NCBI RefSeq assembly: GCF_023284025.1
Contig: NZ_JAKIKR010000010.1
Coordinates: 43,409-107,408 of the forward strand
DNA from: Shewanella abyssi
GTDB taxonomy: Bacteria; Pseudomonadota; Gammaproteobacteria; Enterobacterales; Shewanellaceae
Reading direction: 5' to 3'
Length of the DNA: 64,000 bases
This document shows, one piece after another, positions 55,060 to 64,000 of this stretch; the stretch's first letter is position 1; each line of letters opens with the position of its first letter. The position numbers were made by a program, and so were the translations under genes. The notes under the pieces are model-generated. The model did not search any database and was not told the origin of the DNA. It saw nothing but the letters and a program-made list of their open reading frames with translations.

Positions 55060-55767
55060 ATGAGCCAACCTTTGGCGAAAGCCATGGCTACCACCACGAA
55101 GCTAGTGGTGATTTTTTTGGGGCTATTTGCCTCTTTCTCTCTGTTTGCACACGGCGTAGATGAGGGGACTCGGCAGTTTTTAGCCGCTAACCAAGGGGTT
55201 TCTATTCTGCCCTTTATCTATATCGGCGCTAAACACATGGTCACCGGATATGATCATCTGCTGTTTTTAGTTGGGGTGATTTTCTTTCTATACCGCACCA
55301 AAGATGTATTGCTATATGTCAGCCTTTTCACTATCGGCCACAGCATTACCTTGTTGTACGGCGTGTTTTCTGACATCCAGGTCAATGCTTATCTTATCGA
55401 TGCCATCATTGGGTTTTCAATTGTTTATAAAGGCTTTGATAACTTAGGCGGATTTAAGCGGGTGTTTGGTTTTCAGCCCAATACCAAGGTCGCAGTGATG
55501 ATCTTTGGCCTATTCCATGGTTTTGGCCTTGCCACTAAAATTCAAGAATTTAATCTGCCACAAGAGGGGTTATTAGCCAATATTATTGGCTTTAATGTCG
55601 GTGTCGAAATTGGGCAGTTCTTAGCCTTAGGCGTGGTACTTATTGTCATGAGTTTTTGGCGTAGACACCAGAGCTATCTTAAGTTTGCAACCACTGCCAA
55701 CACGCTGTTAATGAGTGGTGGCTTGATGTTAGTTGGCTACCAACTCACGGGTTACTTTACCAGTTAA
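55060..55767 (+). CDS. HupE/UreJ-type membrane protein
   Basis: A 235-residue inner-membrane protein with a signal-like first segment (LVVIFLGLFASFSLFAHG) and about six further helices. The signature GAKHMVTGYDHLLFLVGVIFFL with the HxxxGxDH pattern, and FGLFHGFGLATK, match the HupE/UreJ_2 family; the His and Asp residues are thought to carry metal ions such as nickel or cobalt. GGAG eight bases before the ATG. It is flanked by the His-rich protein and a membrane-anchored protein. Confidence 0.83.
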   Translation: MSQPLAKAMATTTKLVVIFLGLFASFSLFAHGVDEGTRQFLAANQGVSILPFIYIGAKHMVTGYDHLLFLVGVIFFLYRTKDVLLYVSLFTIGHSITLLYGVFSDIQVNAYLIDAIIGFSIVYKGFDNLGGFKRVFGFQPNTKVAVMIFGLFHGFGLATKIQEFNLPQEGLLANIIGFNVGVEIGQFLALGVVLIVMSFWRRHQSYLKFATTANTLLMSGGLMLVGYQLTGYFTS

Positions 55768-55843
55768 CGCTTAACGAGATAGCCGCGTTCAACGGCAAAA
55801 TACAGCTCAATACGCATGCGTAATTACTCTTTTAGGAACTACA

Positions 55844-56494
55844 ATGAAAAACCAAACTAACAATCAAGCAACTGACACCGTAAGCAACACCATTAGCGTA
55901 CCCGTCCACTCTAATGCCACTTTACTGAAAGCAAGCATCGTCGCCACCGTCATAGCAGCTGTGGTATTGGTCATGGCAATTTTACCCGCCGAGTACAATA
56001 TTGACCCGACAGGGATCGGTAAATCACTCGGGCTAACAGAGATAGCCACTGCAGCGACAGCTGCGATTATTCCAAGTGCTAAAGCCGCGACCAATGTCAT
56101 GAAAAGTACTGACTCCATTGTGATAACCGATGCGCCGTCAGTGGCAGAGATAAAGCAAGCTAGAGTAGAGGTACCTGGACTGCGCCAAGATACGGTCGAC
56201 ATAGTGATTGCAGCAGGCAAGGGCTTAGAATACAAACTGCTGATAAATGAAAACCAGCATTTAGAGTATGAATGGCGCACCGATGGTGCTCCATTGTATT
56301 TTGACTTTCACGGTGAACCTCAAGGTGATACCACCGGCTTTTTTGAAAGCTTTACCATCACCACATCCGATCAAGTAAAGGGCACGCTTACTACGCCTTT
56401 TGCTGGCTCTCACGGCTGGTACTGGAAAAACAAAACCAGTGAGCCCATTACTGTCACGTTAACCACTAAAGGGGCTTACCTGATTAAAGGCTAG
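55844..56494 (+). CDS. single-pass membrane-anchored protein, partner of HupE-like gene
   Basis: A 216-residue protein with a cytoplasmic N-terminus of about 28 residues, one membrane helix (ASIVATVIAAVVLVMAIL) and a periplasmic domain of about 110 residues (YKLLINENQHLEYEWRTDGAPLYFDFHG, HGWYWKNKTSEPITVTLTTKG) that looks like a small beta-sandwich. Similar proteins are annotated only as transmembrane anchor proteins. It lies 76 bp after the HupE-like gene and ends at a strong terminator, so the three genes probably form one unit. Confidence 0.75.
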   Translation: MKNQTNNQATDTVSNTISVPVHSNATLLKASIVATVIAAVVLVMAILPAEYNIDPTGIGKSLGLTEIATAATAAIIPSAKAATNVMKSTDSIVITDAPSVAEIKQARVEVPGLRQDTVDIVIAAGKGLEYKLLINENQHLEYEWRTDGAPLYFDFHGEPQGDTTGFFESFTITTSDQVKGTLTTPFAGSHGWYWKNKTSEPITVTLTTKGAYLIKG

Positions 56495-56503
56495 ATTCAG
56501 TAA

Positions 56504-56546
56504 CAAAAAAGCCCGCTTACTATTTATAAGTGAGCGGGCTTTTTTG
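56504..56546. terminator. bidirectional terminator between convergent genes
   Basis: AAAAAAGCCCGCT ... AGCGGGCTTTTTT around an AT-rich loop; it serves both the anchor-protein gene and the convergent DUF6491 gene. Confidence 0.92.
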
Positions 56547-56564
56547 GTGAGTTAGCAAACTGTT

Positions 56565-57014
56565 TTATTCGGGGCTGCTCTTATCGGCTTCTTTTTCATC
56601 AACGTCAGCAAAGCCGATGATTTTCTGTTTTATCGCCTCTTTCTCGGCCTTATCTTTTAAACGGTAGATACGCTTTATCTGCGATTTCTGCATTGGCTCT
56701 TGCGGAGTCGATACTGAATCGAAGCCGACCTCCACCTTTCCCAAGGTTGAAGTAATCAACAACCCTTGGGCAAACTTCAAAGTATTCAAGCCACCGCTCA
56801 ATACCAATAAGTAACTCTGTCGCGGTCTAGAGTTAACGATGACCGTATATTTATCGACATTTTCCCAGCCATCCATTCTAAAGTTATCGATAGAATTAAC
56901 CTGCTCTAATTCAGGAAAGGTATACATTGCAGCTCGTTCCTTCGAGGCCTCTGATGATGCGCAACCCGCTAAAAATATTGCAAAACCGAGCACTAGGATA
57001 TTCCATAGCTTCAT
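56565..57014 (-). CDS. DUF6491-type lipoprotein
   Basis: A 149-residue lipoprotein: signal LGFAIFLAGC, then ASSEA. The mature part has VNSIDNFRMDGWENVDKYTVIV and RQSYLLVLSGG, typical of DUF6491 proteins of unknown function. The C-terminus is charged and helical. GGGAGATAACA supports this ATG over the longer frame. Ser at position +3 and Ala at +2 favour outer-membrane sorting. Confidence 0.77.
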   Translation of the reverse strand: MKLWNILVLGFAIFLAGCASSEASKERAAMYTFPELEQVNSIDNFRMDGWENVDKYTVIVNSRPRQSYLLVLSGGLNTLKFAQGLLITSTLGKVEVGFDSVSTPQEPMQKSQIKRIYRLKDKAEKEAIKQKIIGFADVDEKEADKSSPE

Positions 57015-57217
57015 TGTTATCTCCCTAAGCATTGTTATCAATTATATGAGCTAGCTTAACTCTAGCGTGAAAACAGCAGAGTGCCAATACTCGTCTCGTC
57101 GATGAGTTAACCACAAAATGACCCAATAGCACTAGCGCTCTTCACCACCCCAGGTAACAACAATAGCTGAACCCCATCAATGCAGAGGCCGAAGCAGCAG
57201 AGGCGATTCCCGCCCAT

Positions 57218-57245
57218 AAAAAATGCCGCTATAGAGCGGCATTTT
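57218..57245 (-). terminator. fghA intrinsic terminator
   Basis: ATGCCGCT/AGCGGCAT stem with a short loop, followed by six T residues on the - strand. Confidence 0.88.
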
Positions 57246-57265
57246 CATAATATGGCAGCGTTAAA

Positions 57266-58105
57266 CTAATCGCTTAAATGCGCGGCATGAAAACGCATAT
57301 GCTGCTCAATAAAGCTGGCGATAAAGTAGTAACTATGATCATAACCTTCATGCATATTAAGCGTTAACGGATAGCCGCTCACTTTAGCCGCAGCCTGCAA
57401 CATTTCAGGTTTAAGTTGCTCAACTAAAAAGTTATCGCCTTCACCTTGATCAACTAACGCCGGCACAAAGTTAGTCGCTTTACGCATGAGTAGACTCGCA
57501 TCGTAGTCAGCCCAGGCATTAGTGTCGCGGCCAAGATAGGCGGTCAGTGCTTTTTTGCCCCAGGGACAATTAACCGGATTACTGATCGGGCTAAAGGCAG
57601 AAACAGACTGATAAGCGTCGCTATTACGCATGGCGATAACCAAGGCACCATGTCCACCCATTGAGTGACCGGCGATTGAACGCTTGTCTGACACTGGGAA
57701 CATTGACTCGATTAGCTTTGGCAGTTCACTGACCACATAGTCATACATTTGATAATGACGACTCCAAGGTGCTTGAGTCGCGTTGACATAGAATCCCGCA
57801 CCTTGACCTAAGTCATATCCAGCATCATCCGCCACACCTTCACCACGTGGGCTAGTGTCTGGCGCCACAATGGCAATTCCCAATTCAGCCGCTAACGCTT
57901 GCACACCCGCTTTTTGCATGAAATTTTCGTCAGTACAAGTCAAACCTGACAACCAATACAGCACGGGAACTTTTTGGCCGTTTGACGCTTGAGGCGGTAA
58001 ATAAATAGCAAATCGCATGGCACAGTTTAACGATTCTGATTGGTGAGTATATTGCTTGTGCCAACCACCAAAACTCTTATTCACACTAATATTTTCAATT
58101 GTCAT
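57266..58105 (-). CDS. fghA: S-formylglutathione hydrolase
   Basis: A 279-residue cytoplasmic esterase-D-type hydrolase that splits S-formylglutathione into formate and glutathione, the last step of glutathione-dependent formaldehyde oxidation. The nucleophile is in AGHSMGGHGALV; LYWLSGLTCTDENFMQKAG and VAPDTSPRGEGV are family hallmarks, and the catalytic His is in GYDHSYYFIASFIEQH. It follows adhC by 103 bp in the same direction. Confidence 0.94.
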   Translation of the reverse strand: MTIENISVNKSFGGWHKQYTHQSESLNCAMRFAIYLPPQASNGQKVPVLYWLSGLTCTDENFMQKAGVQALAAELGIAIVAPDTSPRGEGVADDAGYDLGQGAGFYVNATQAPWSRHYQMYDYVVSELPKLIESMFPVSDKRSIAGHSMGGHGALVIAMRNSDAYQSVSAFSPISNPVNCPWGKKALTAYLGRDTNAWADYDASLLMRKATNFVPALVDQGEGDNFLVEQLKPEMLQAAAKVSGYPLTLNMHEGYDHSYYFIASFIEQHMRFHAAHLSD

Positions 58106-58208
58106 ACTTACATCTCTTGTCGCGCTTTATTATCACTTCCGCCATGGGCGGAAGTGATAGCAAAACGACTGAATTGGTTTAAATTATCTTTCGAATGGCA
58201 GTGTTAAC

Positions 58209-59348
<1,140 letters not shown>

Positions 59349-59410
59349 CTACTTTATATAGCGTTAAAAAACGGTCTTATCTACACGAGTGCCGCAATGT
59401 TTATGCGAGC

Positions 59411-59479
59411 ATTATAGCGAGGACTCATAAAATGATAATCCCACCATTATGCAATTAACTTTTACCATATGGTAATAAT
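59411..59479 (-). promoter_or_regulatory. 69-bp regulon promoter, adhC-fghA
   Basis: On the - strand: ATTATTA-N5-TGGTAAAAG-N18-GATTATCAT-N15-TATAAT. The distal part contains the perfect palindrome TTACCATATGGTAA, which suits a dimeric LysR-type protein. The -10 box is about 72 bp before the adhC start. Confidence 0.88.
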
Positions 59480-59534
59480 GGTGATCCTTTGGTCTCTTTT
59501 ACCATTACCTGATTAGCCAGTGCACTTATTGTCG

Positions 59535-59801
59535 TTAGCGCAACTGGCTGTCTTTACTGCCTCGCCTGTTAAACAGGGGGACTTTTTTACTTTGTTCATC
59601 CAGCTCACTTTGGCAAGTAACACAATAGCGCACCCCTTGAATCGCCTTTCGACGCGCTTCAGGGATCGGGCTGCCGCACTCCTCACAAAATAGTAAGCTG
59701 GCTTGCTGTGATAATCCGCTACGAATTTGAGCGACGCCATCGGCGACACTATTATCAATCTGATCTTGCACCGCGCCATCACGGGCCCATCCACCAGCCA
59801 T
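59535..59801 (-). CDS. DksA/TraR-type C4 zinc-finger protein (YbiI-like)
   Basis: An 88-residue protein opening MAGGWARDGAVQDQIDNSV and carrying the C4 finger CEECGSPIPEARRKAIQGVR then YCVTCQ, which is the YbiI type of the DksA/TraR family. These small members bind RNA polymerase in some cases, but this subgroup is poorly known. AAAGGAG seven bases before the ATG rules out the longer frame. It has a copy of the 69-bp promoter (59892-59960), so it is expected to respond with adhC. Confidence 0.85.
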   Translation of the reverse strand: MAGGWARDGAVQDQIDNSVADGVAQIRSGLSQQASLLFCEECGSPIPEARRKAIQGVRYCVTCQSELDEQSKKVPLFNRRGSKDSQLR

Positions 59802-59891
59802 AAGGGCTCCTTTATCTAGCACGCTGGTTACGTGGCAGAGTTAAAGTTTAGAAGAACATGGGCGAATTACCACGTCCCTTTGATTGGTTGA

Positions 59892-59960
59892 ATTATACCC
59901 AGCGGGGTGGGAATGATAATCCCACTAAAGCGAAAATTTCTTTTACCACACAGTAATAAT
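59892..59960 (-). promoter_or_regulatory. 69-bp regulon promoter, zinc-finger gene / lysR divergent region
   Basis: On the - strand: ATTATTA-N5-TGGTAAAAG-N18-GATTATCAT-N15-TATAAT, facing the zinc-finger gene, with its -10 box about 91 bp from the start. The upstream edge is 90 bp from the divergent lysR start, which is the normal place for an autoregulated LysR operator. Confidence 0.87.
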
Positions 59961-60049
59961 TTGCCACGGACAGGTAAGATAACTTTGCATTTCAGCTAGA
60001 GTTGGTAATAATTGACGCCATTAAAGAGTGACAATAGTAGAGAGCGTAT

Positions 60050-60919
60050 ATGTTCAATTGGGAAGGCGTGAGTGAGTTTGTTGCAGTAGCAGAAGCCGAA
60101 AGTTTTACTAAGGCTGCCGCGCGCCTAGGCATATCGACGGCTCAAGTCAGTCGTCAAGTGAGTGCTCTGGAAACACGACTTGCTGCTAAGTTGTTTCACC
60201 GTACTACCCGCAAGGTATCGGTAACTGAAGTTGGCCGCATCTATTATCAGCACTGCCGCCAAGTCTTAGATGGTTTAGATGAAGCAGAAAGGGCCATCAC
60301 CAATTTACAGACCACCCCTAGAGGCTTACTCAAGATCACCGCGCCGGTAACCTATGGCGAGGGCATGATTGCGCCACTCATTAATGATTTTATAACTCAA
60401 TACCCAGAGCTTGAAGTACAGATAAACCTCACCAATTTGAAAGTAGACCTGATTGATGAAGGCTACGATCTCGCCATCCGTTTAGGTCAGCTAGAAGACT
60501 CAAGCATGATGGCAAAACGCTTAGGGTCTCGTACGCAATATGTCTGCGCCTCACCCAGCTATCTGTCCACCTACGGCTTACCACATTCATTGTCTGAACT
60601 TGAACAACACAACTGTTTAGTGGGCACCATGGACTACTGGCGCTTTCAAGAAAAAGGTAAAGCCCGTAATGTACGCATCAAAGGTAACTTAAGCTGTAAT
60701 AGCGGTCACGCCTTGGTCGATGCTGCTATAAAAGGGCTAGGCATCATCCAGCTACCCGATTATTACGTTAGCGAATTTATTGAGTCAGGAAAACTAGTGC
60801 CACTACTGGAAAACAACCGCCAAGCGGTTGAAGGAATTTGGGCGCTCTACCCGCACAATAGACATCTATCACCTAAAGTGCGCATGCTGCTCGACTTTTT
60901 AGGAGAAAAACTCGTTTAG
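60050..60919 (+). CDS. LysR family transcriptional regulator
   Basis: A 289-residue cytoplasmic regulator. The N-terminal winged helix reads FVAVAEAESFTKAAARLGISTAQVSRQVSALE; the effector domain includes GLLKITAPVTYGEGMIAPL and YDLAIRLGQLEDSSMMAKRLGS and ends PKVRMLLDFLGEKLV. It belongs to the CrgA-like branch by appearance. The divergent zinc-finger gene and adhC carry matching promoter elements, so it is the likely regulator of the six-promoter regulon. The gene's 3' end is repeated four more times downstream. Confidence 0.92.
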   Translation: MFNWEGVSEFVAVAEAESFTKAAARLGISTAQVSRQVSALETRLAAKLFHRTTRKVSVTEVGRIYYQHCRQVLDGLDEAERAITNLQTTPRGLLKITAPVTYGEGMIAPLINDFITQYPELEVQINLTNLKVDLIDEGYDLAIRLGQLEDSSMMAKRLGSRTQYVCASPSYLSTYGLPHSLSELEQHNCLVGTMDYWRFQEKGKARNVRIKGNLSCNSGHALVDAAIKGLGIIQLPDYYVSEFIESGKLVPLLENNRQAVEGIWALYPHNRHLSPKVRMLLDFLGEKLV

Positions 60920-61498
60920 CCATTGAGACTAAGCAGCTAAAAGGTTTTGCCCAGAGTGGTGCTGCAGGATATTTTAATGCTCTACCTCACTCATCAACAA
61001 AGACATCTATCACCTAAAGTGCGCATACTGCTCGACTTTCTGAGTGAAGGACTAGCTTAGCGCCTAATACTCTTCAATTAAAAGAGTTTTGCTATTGTTA
61101 TGCAGCAAGGTGATTGGACACTCTACCCCACTCTTCACGATAGACACCTATCACCTAAAGTGCGCATGCTGCTCGACTTTCTGAGTGAAGGACTAGCTTA
61201 GCGCCTAATACTCTTCAATTAAAAGAGTTTTGCTATTGTTATGCAGCAAGGCGATTGGGCACTCTCCCCACTCTTCACAATAGACATCTATCTCCTAAAG
61301 TGCGCATGCTGCTCGACTTTTTAGGAGAAAAACTCGTTTAGCCATTGATACTAAGCTGCTCAAAGGTTTTGCCCAGGGTGATGATGCTGGGTATTTTGAT
61401 GCTCTACCCCACTCCTCACGATAGACACCTATCACCTAAAGTGCGCATGCTGCTCGACTTTTTAGGAGAAAAACTCGTTTAGCCATTGAGACTAAGCG
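60829..61498. repeat. five-unit, ~141-bp tandem array of lysR and patatin gene 3' ends
   Basis: The shared block GACAYCTATCWCCTAAAGTG begins at 60861, 61002, 61143, 61283 and 61424 (steps 141, 141, 140, 141). Unit 1 is the lysR 3' end. Each further unit again encodes a LysR tail (RHLSPKVRMLLDFL, ending GEKLV or SEGLA and stop). On the - strand the first, fourth and fifth units carry the patatin-barrel ending TLGKTF/TLGRTF, and the last of these is the real patatin terminus. Units 2 and 3 share a different linker. No gene lies in this 580-bp stretch. Confidence 0.92.
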
Positions 61499-61499
61499 G

Positions 61500-63800
61500 C
61501 TAAAAGGTTCTACCTAATGTCAGGTAAAGGGTTTTATGTTGCAAGTCATCAATACCAAAACCGAGAACGGCTGGACCAAACTCGGTTTCAGTGCCGATAA
61601 ATATGCTGCTGGCGTAAATCAAATCATCAAGCCCACGCTGATCTTTATATTGCCAAACATTACCCGCTTCGGCAGAAACGCCCAAGTAAAGTGGTTTGTT
61701 CATGCCACCGAATCCTTGCCAGTTAATACGATACTGATACACCAGTGATCCATACGCGAGCTGTGAGCCCACCAGCGCATTTTTATGCATGCCTGACAGG
61801 TTTAAAAAGCCCCCTAGTTTATGAGTGTGTATTAAGCTCACCTCATCACTATCGGTACCGCTAATTTTGAGCTTACTGATCAGCGTATGCTGCTTGAGGC
61901 TACGGGCATGTTTGAGGGAAAACTCATAATTGAAAAGTGCAGTATCACCAAATACATCACCGACAATAGGCAAGACAAAAGAGTCCAGCTTATCGTCGTT
62001 ATAGGCACCCTTAAAATAGATCTGACTGCCGCGGCTCGGAAAACTATAACTGTCTAAGCTATCGTAACTAACAATGACGAAACCAGAATAGCTCTTATAA
62101 TCAATATCAAGGTCAATCATTGATGGGCCTTCTATATTGCCCGATTCAGCGGCTATACCTAGTTCAATAATCATATCGTTACTCAGATTAATGCCTATTG
62201 ATGAGCTAATATTATGCGATTTAGTCAGCGTTTTTAAACTGCGCTGGTTATCCCAAAAATACAGCAGCTCATCTTGTGAGTATTGATACCGATTTTTCCA
62301 ATAATAGTGCTCTAATGGGTCGAGCTGCAAACGGTACTCGGTCGCCAGGCGCTTCTCTTTGCCAGACGTAAACTCAAAACGCAGCTGTCCTTGGCTATCT
62401 CCAACGTTATTCATCGTATAAGCAAGGTCGAGCTTAACATCGGATATTTCGGTAAAGTCCTCTTCCAATGAAAAACCAATATCAAAAAAGTTAGGCCCCC
62501 AACTTTTTTCATTGGCGGTGATCAGCAGTGTTTTTTGATCTTGTTCGTCCATCACAATTTCAGCTTCGACTCGCTCAAAGCTATTGAGCGCATAGACACG
62601 ATCAATCGCATCGACTAATTCGGGGGTATTGACGCTGTCACCGGCATTAACGGCTAGCGCGGCACTGATTTTCTCTGGCGTCTCATGGCTATTATTAACC
62701 ACAATAACTCTATCGATAGGCCGCTGCTGAAAAGTCAGTAACGCTTGCTTATAGCGCTGTCGATTTGCTTGATATTGCGCAAACTCCTCGGCGCTGCTTT
62801 GCAATGGAATAAGCCTATCAGCATGAGCGAGTGCCGCCTGTTCTCCTTTTTCAAAACCCAGTGGCATACTGCTAAAATCGGTGGTGCCTAACAAGCTGAT
62901 ATCAGGGCGAATGAGAATATCCTGCGGCTGTAGATTCTCTACCTGTTCTACCGCATTGGCCCGTGTCATCATGGTGGATAGTTGCGACAGTATCGCAAAA
63001 CTATCTTGCAACTCCTCTTTCGGTGCTAGCTCGGCACCAATATCAATTGCAATAACAATATCAGCGCCCATTTCGCGTACCGTATCCGCTGGCATATTGC
63101 TTACCATGCCGCCATCGGTTAGGTATTTGCCATCAATCTCTATCGGCTGCAAAATACCCGGCACGGACGCCGACGCCTGCATCGCCGCCAGCAGGTTGCC
63201 TGAATCTAACACCACAGCCTGCCCTGTGGCAATGTCAGTACTGATCGCCTTAAAGGGAATGGCTAAATCATCAAATGAAGCTTGCCGCGGCACCATGCCG
63301 GCAGAGAAAATATAGAGGTTTGCCATCGACTGGCCGCGTAAGACACCTTGCGGCAATAGAATTTCACCGTCTAGCGAGCCAAACTCAAAGGGTAAGTTAA
63401 AGCGGTCGAAATCTTGTTTATCATGATAATTCAACGCCGTTCTCGGCACCGTATCATCGAAGCCACTGACCCAGTCAAGTTCAAGCATGATGCGCTCGAT
63501 ATCATCGACACTGTACCCCAGCGCGTATAGCCCACCAACATAGGCACCAATACTGGTACCCGCAATATAATCGACCCGTATATGCTGCGACTCTAGATAA
63601 CGCAGCACGCCCACATGCGCAGCCCCTTTCGCGCCACCACCACTCAGCGCTAGACCAATTTTGCCGTGAACTGGCTTTGACTCTCTAATATCGGCGTGCA
63701 GCAGCAGTTCTTGCTCACGAGCAGACACAGCCGCAGAATTCAGCGCTACTGCCGTCATGAGGAAAACACCTGCGCTCGCTAAATAATGACTCAAACCCAT
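61500..63800 (-). CDS. patatin-like phospholipase fused to an Omp85-type barrel (PlpD-like, type Vd)
   Basis: A 766-residue exported protein. After a signal peptide (GVFLMTAVALNSAAVSA) comes a patatin domain with the oxyanion loop GLALSGGGAKGAAHVG, nucleophile Ser in AGTSIGAYVGGLYALG and catalytic Asp in TDGGMVSNMPADTV. A POTRA-like region (RVIVVNNSHETPEKISAAL) follows near 365, then a barrel that ends LYLTLGRTF. This order is that of PlpD of Pseudomonas, where the barrel exports the lipase to the surface. Its 3' end takes part in the 141-bp array. Nothing notable is seen in the following 200 bp to the window end. Confidence 0.9.
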   Translation of the reverse strand: MGLSHYLASAGVFLMTAVALNSAAVSAREQELLLHADIRESKPVHGKIGLALSGGGAKGAAHVGVLRYLESQHIRVDYIAGTSIGAYVGGLYALGYSVDDIERIMLELDWVSGFDDTVPRTALNYHDKQDFDRFNLPFEFGSLDGEILLPQGVLRGQSMANLYIFSAGMVPRQASFDDLAIPFKAISTDIATGQAVVLDSGNLLAAMQASASVPGILQPIEIDGKYLTDGGMVSNMPADTVREMGADIVIAIDIGAELAPKEELQDSFAILSQLSTMMTRANAVEQVENLQPQDILIRPDISLLGTTDFSSMPLGFEKGEQAALAHADRLIPLQSSAEEFAQYQANRQRYKQALLTFQQRPIDRVIVVNNSHETPEKISAALAVNAGDSVNTPELVDAIDRVYALNSFERVEAEIVMDEQDQKTLLITANEKSWGPNFFDIGFSLEEDFTEISDVKLDLAYTMNNVGDSQGQLRFEFTSGKEKRLATEYRLQLDPLEHYYWKNRYQYSQDELLYFWDNQRSLKTLTKSHNISSSIGINLSNDMIIELGIAAESGNIEGPSMIDLDIDYKSYSGFVIVSYDSLDSYSFPSRGSQIYFKGAYNDDKLDSFVLPIVGDVFGDTALFNYEFSLKHARSLKQHTLISKLKISGTDSDEVSLIHTHKLGGFLNLSGMHKNALVGSQLAYGSLVYQYRINWQGFGGMNKPLYLGVSAEAGNVWQYKDQRGLDDLIYASSIFIGTETEFGPAVLGFGIDDLQHKTLYLTLGRTF

Positions 63801-64000
63801 TACACCATCATGAAAATAGAGCGGCTATTTTAAGATGTAACTGATTGACTCATTAAGTGCCGACTGTGAGTTTTATTGTCTCAAATATAGAGACAATATG
63901 ACTACTGATACTATATTACCAATTTTTACAATTACTTATGTAACTTCGATTTGAGTCGTGGTGACTATATTATTTCGATTAAGTCTACGGCGACGGGCAG

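Noticed and set aside
59469..59504. A second, overlapping copy of the regulon element before adhC
   Set aside because: CTTTTACCA and a 7-of-9 match to ATGATAATC are spaced correctly, but the -10 box is missing.
60829..61498. CRISPR array
   Set aside because: Units of ~141 bp are near-identical throughout and encode gene ends; there are no short repeats with unrelated spacers.

Overview
The window looks like chromosomal DNA of a Shewanella-like marine gammaproteobacterium. The evidence is ZapB, NhaC-type antiporter, SrkA-DsbA pair, YgbA-type protein, DUF3630 and DUF6491 proteins, YgiQ radical SAM protein, a fused ThrE exporter and moderate base composition. The genus is inferred from protein types, not from a database search. 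I saw no rRNA, tRNA, CRISPR array, phage or intact insertion sequence.

Bases 1-20592 form one giant inverted repeat: two arms of at least 10,254 bp around an 84-bp spacer (10255-10338). Every gene in the left arm has an identical mirror copy in the right arm (coordinates sum to 20593), and even a 20-unit hexanucleotide microsatellite has the same length in both. The left arm is cut by the window start inside a nucleotidyltransferase gene that is complete on the right. The right arm runs on into normal sequence, so it is probably the genuine locus. The left arm is either a fold-back assembly/amplification artefact at a contig end or a very recent inverted duplication. Each arm carries, from the spacer outwards, hipB with a stump of hipA, an unknown protein, nhaC, zapB, a small conserved protein, a candidate small RNA, dsbA, srkA, a DUF3630 gene, a small lipoprotein, a (Pro-Glu)20 membrane protein, ygbA, and the start of a polysaccharide operon.

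Bases 18.8-33.5 kb hold a long one-direction locus that looks like a self-regulated exopolysaccharide machine. It contains a REC-PP2C phosphatase, a STAS antagonist, a sugar nucleotidyltransferase, an RsbW-like kinase, a cellulose-synthase-like glycosyltransferase without a PilZ domain, four DUF3131 proteins (two of them lipoproteins), a periplasmic protein, a second glycosyltransferase, a free Hpt protein and an outer-membrane barrel. Next to it lie a PstS-like binding protein, a porin and a hybrid histidine kinase that has no Hpt domain of its own. A phosphorelay kinase -> Hpt -> REC-PP2C -> STAS/RsbW is therefore a reasonable model for control of synthesis.

Bases 38-50 kb are mostly housekeeping or envelope genes: an S9 peptidase, SYLF protein, secreted proteins, a glutaredoxin-like protein with a Cys-rich partner, YgiQ, MAPEG, ThrE, a BamA-like barrel and a small barrel. 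A 7-bp repeat is present in 15 copies.

Bases 50-61.5 kb hold what I think is the most informative hidden structure: six promoters that share one 69-bp architecture with invariant spacing (ATTRTTA-N5-TGGTAAAAG-N18-GATTATCAT-N15-TATAAT). They lie before an SMR exporter, psiE, a decayed alcohol dehydrogenase plus gfa, ndh, adhC-fghA, and a DksA/TraR-type zinc-finger gene that is divergent from a LysR regulator. This looks like a formaldehyde/electrophile regulon, probably run by that LysR protein. The 3' ends of the lysR gene and the convergent patatin (PlpD-like) gene have been amplified into a 141-bp-period array. A His-rich protein, a HupE-like protein and a membrane-anchored protein form a probable metal-handling cluster at 54.4-56.5 kb.
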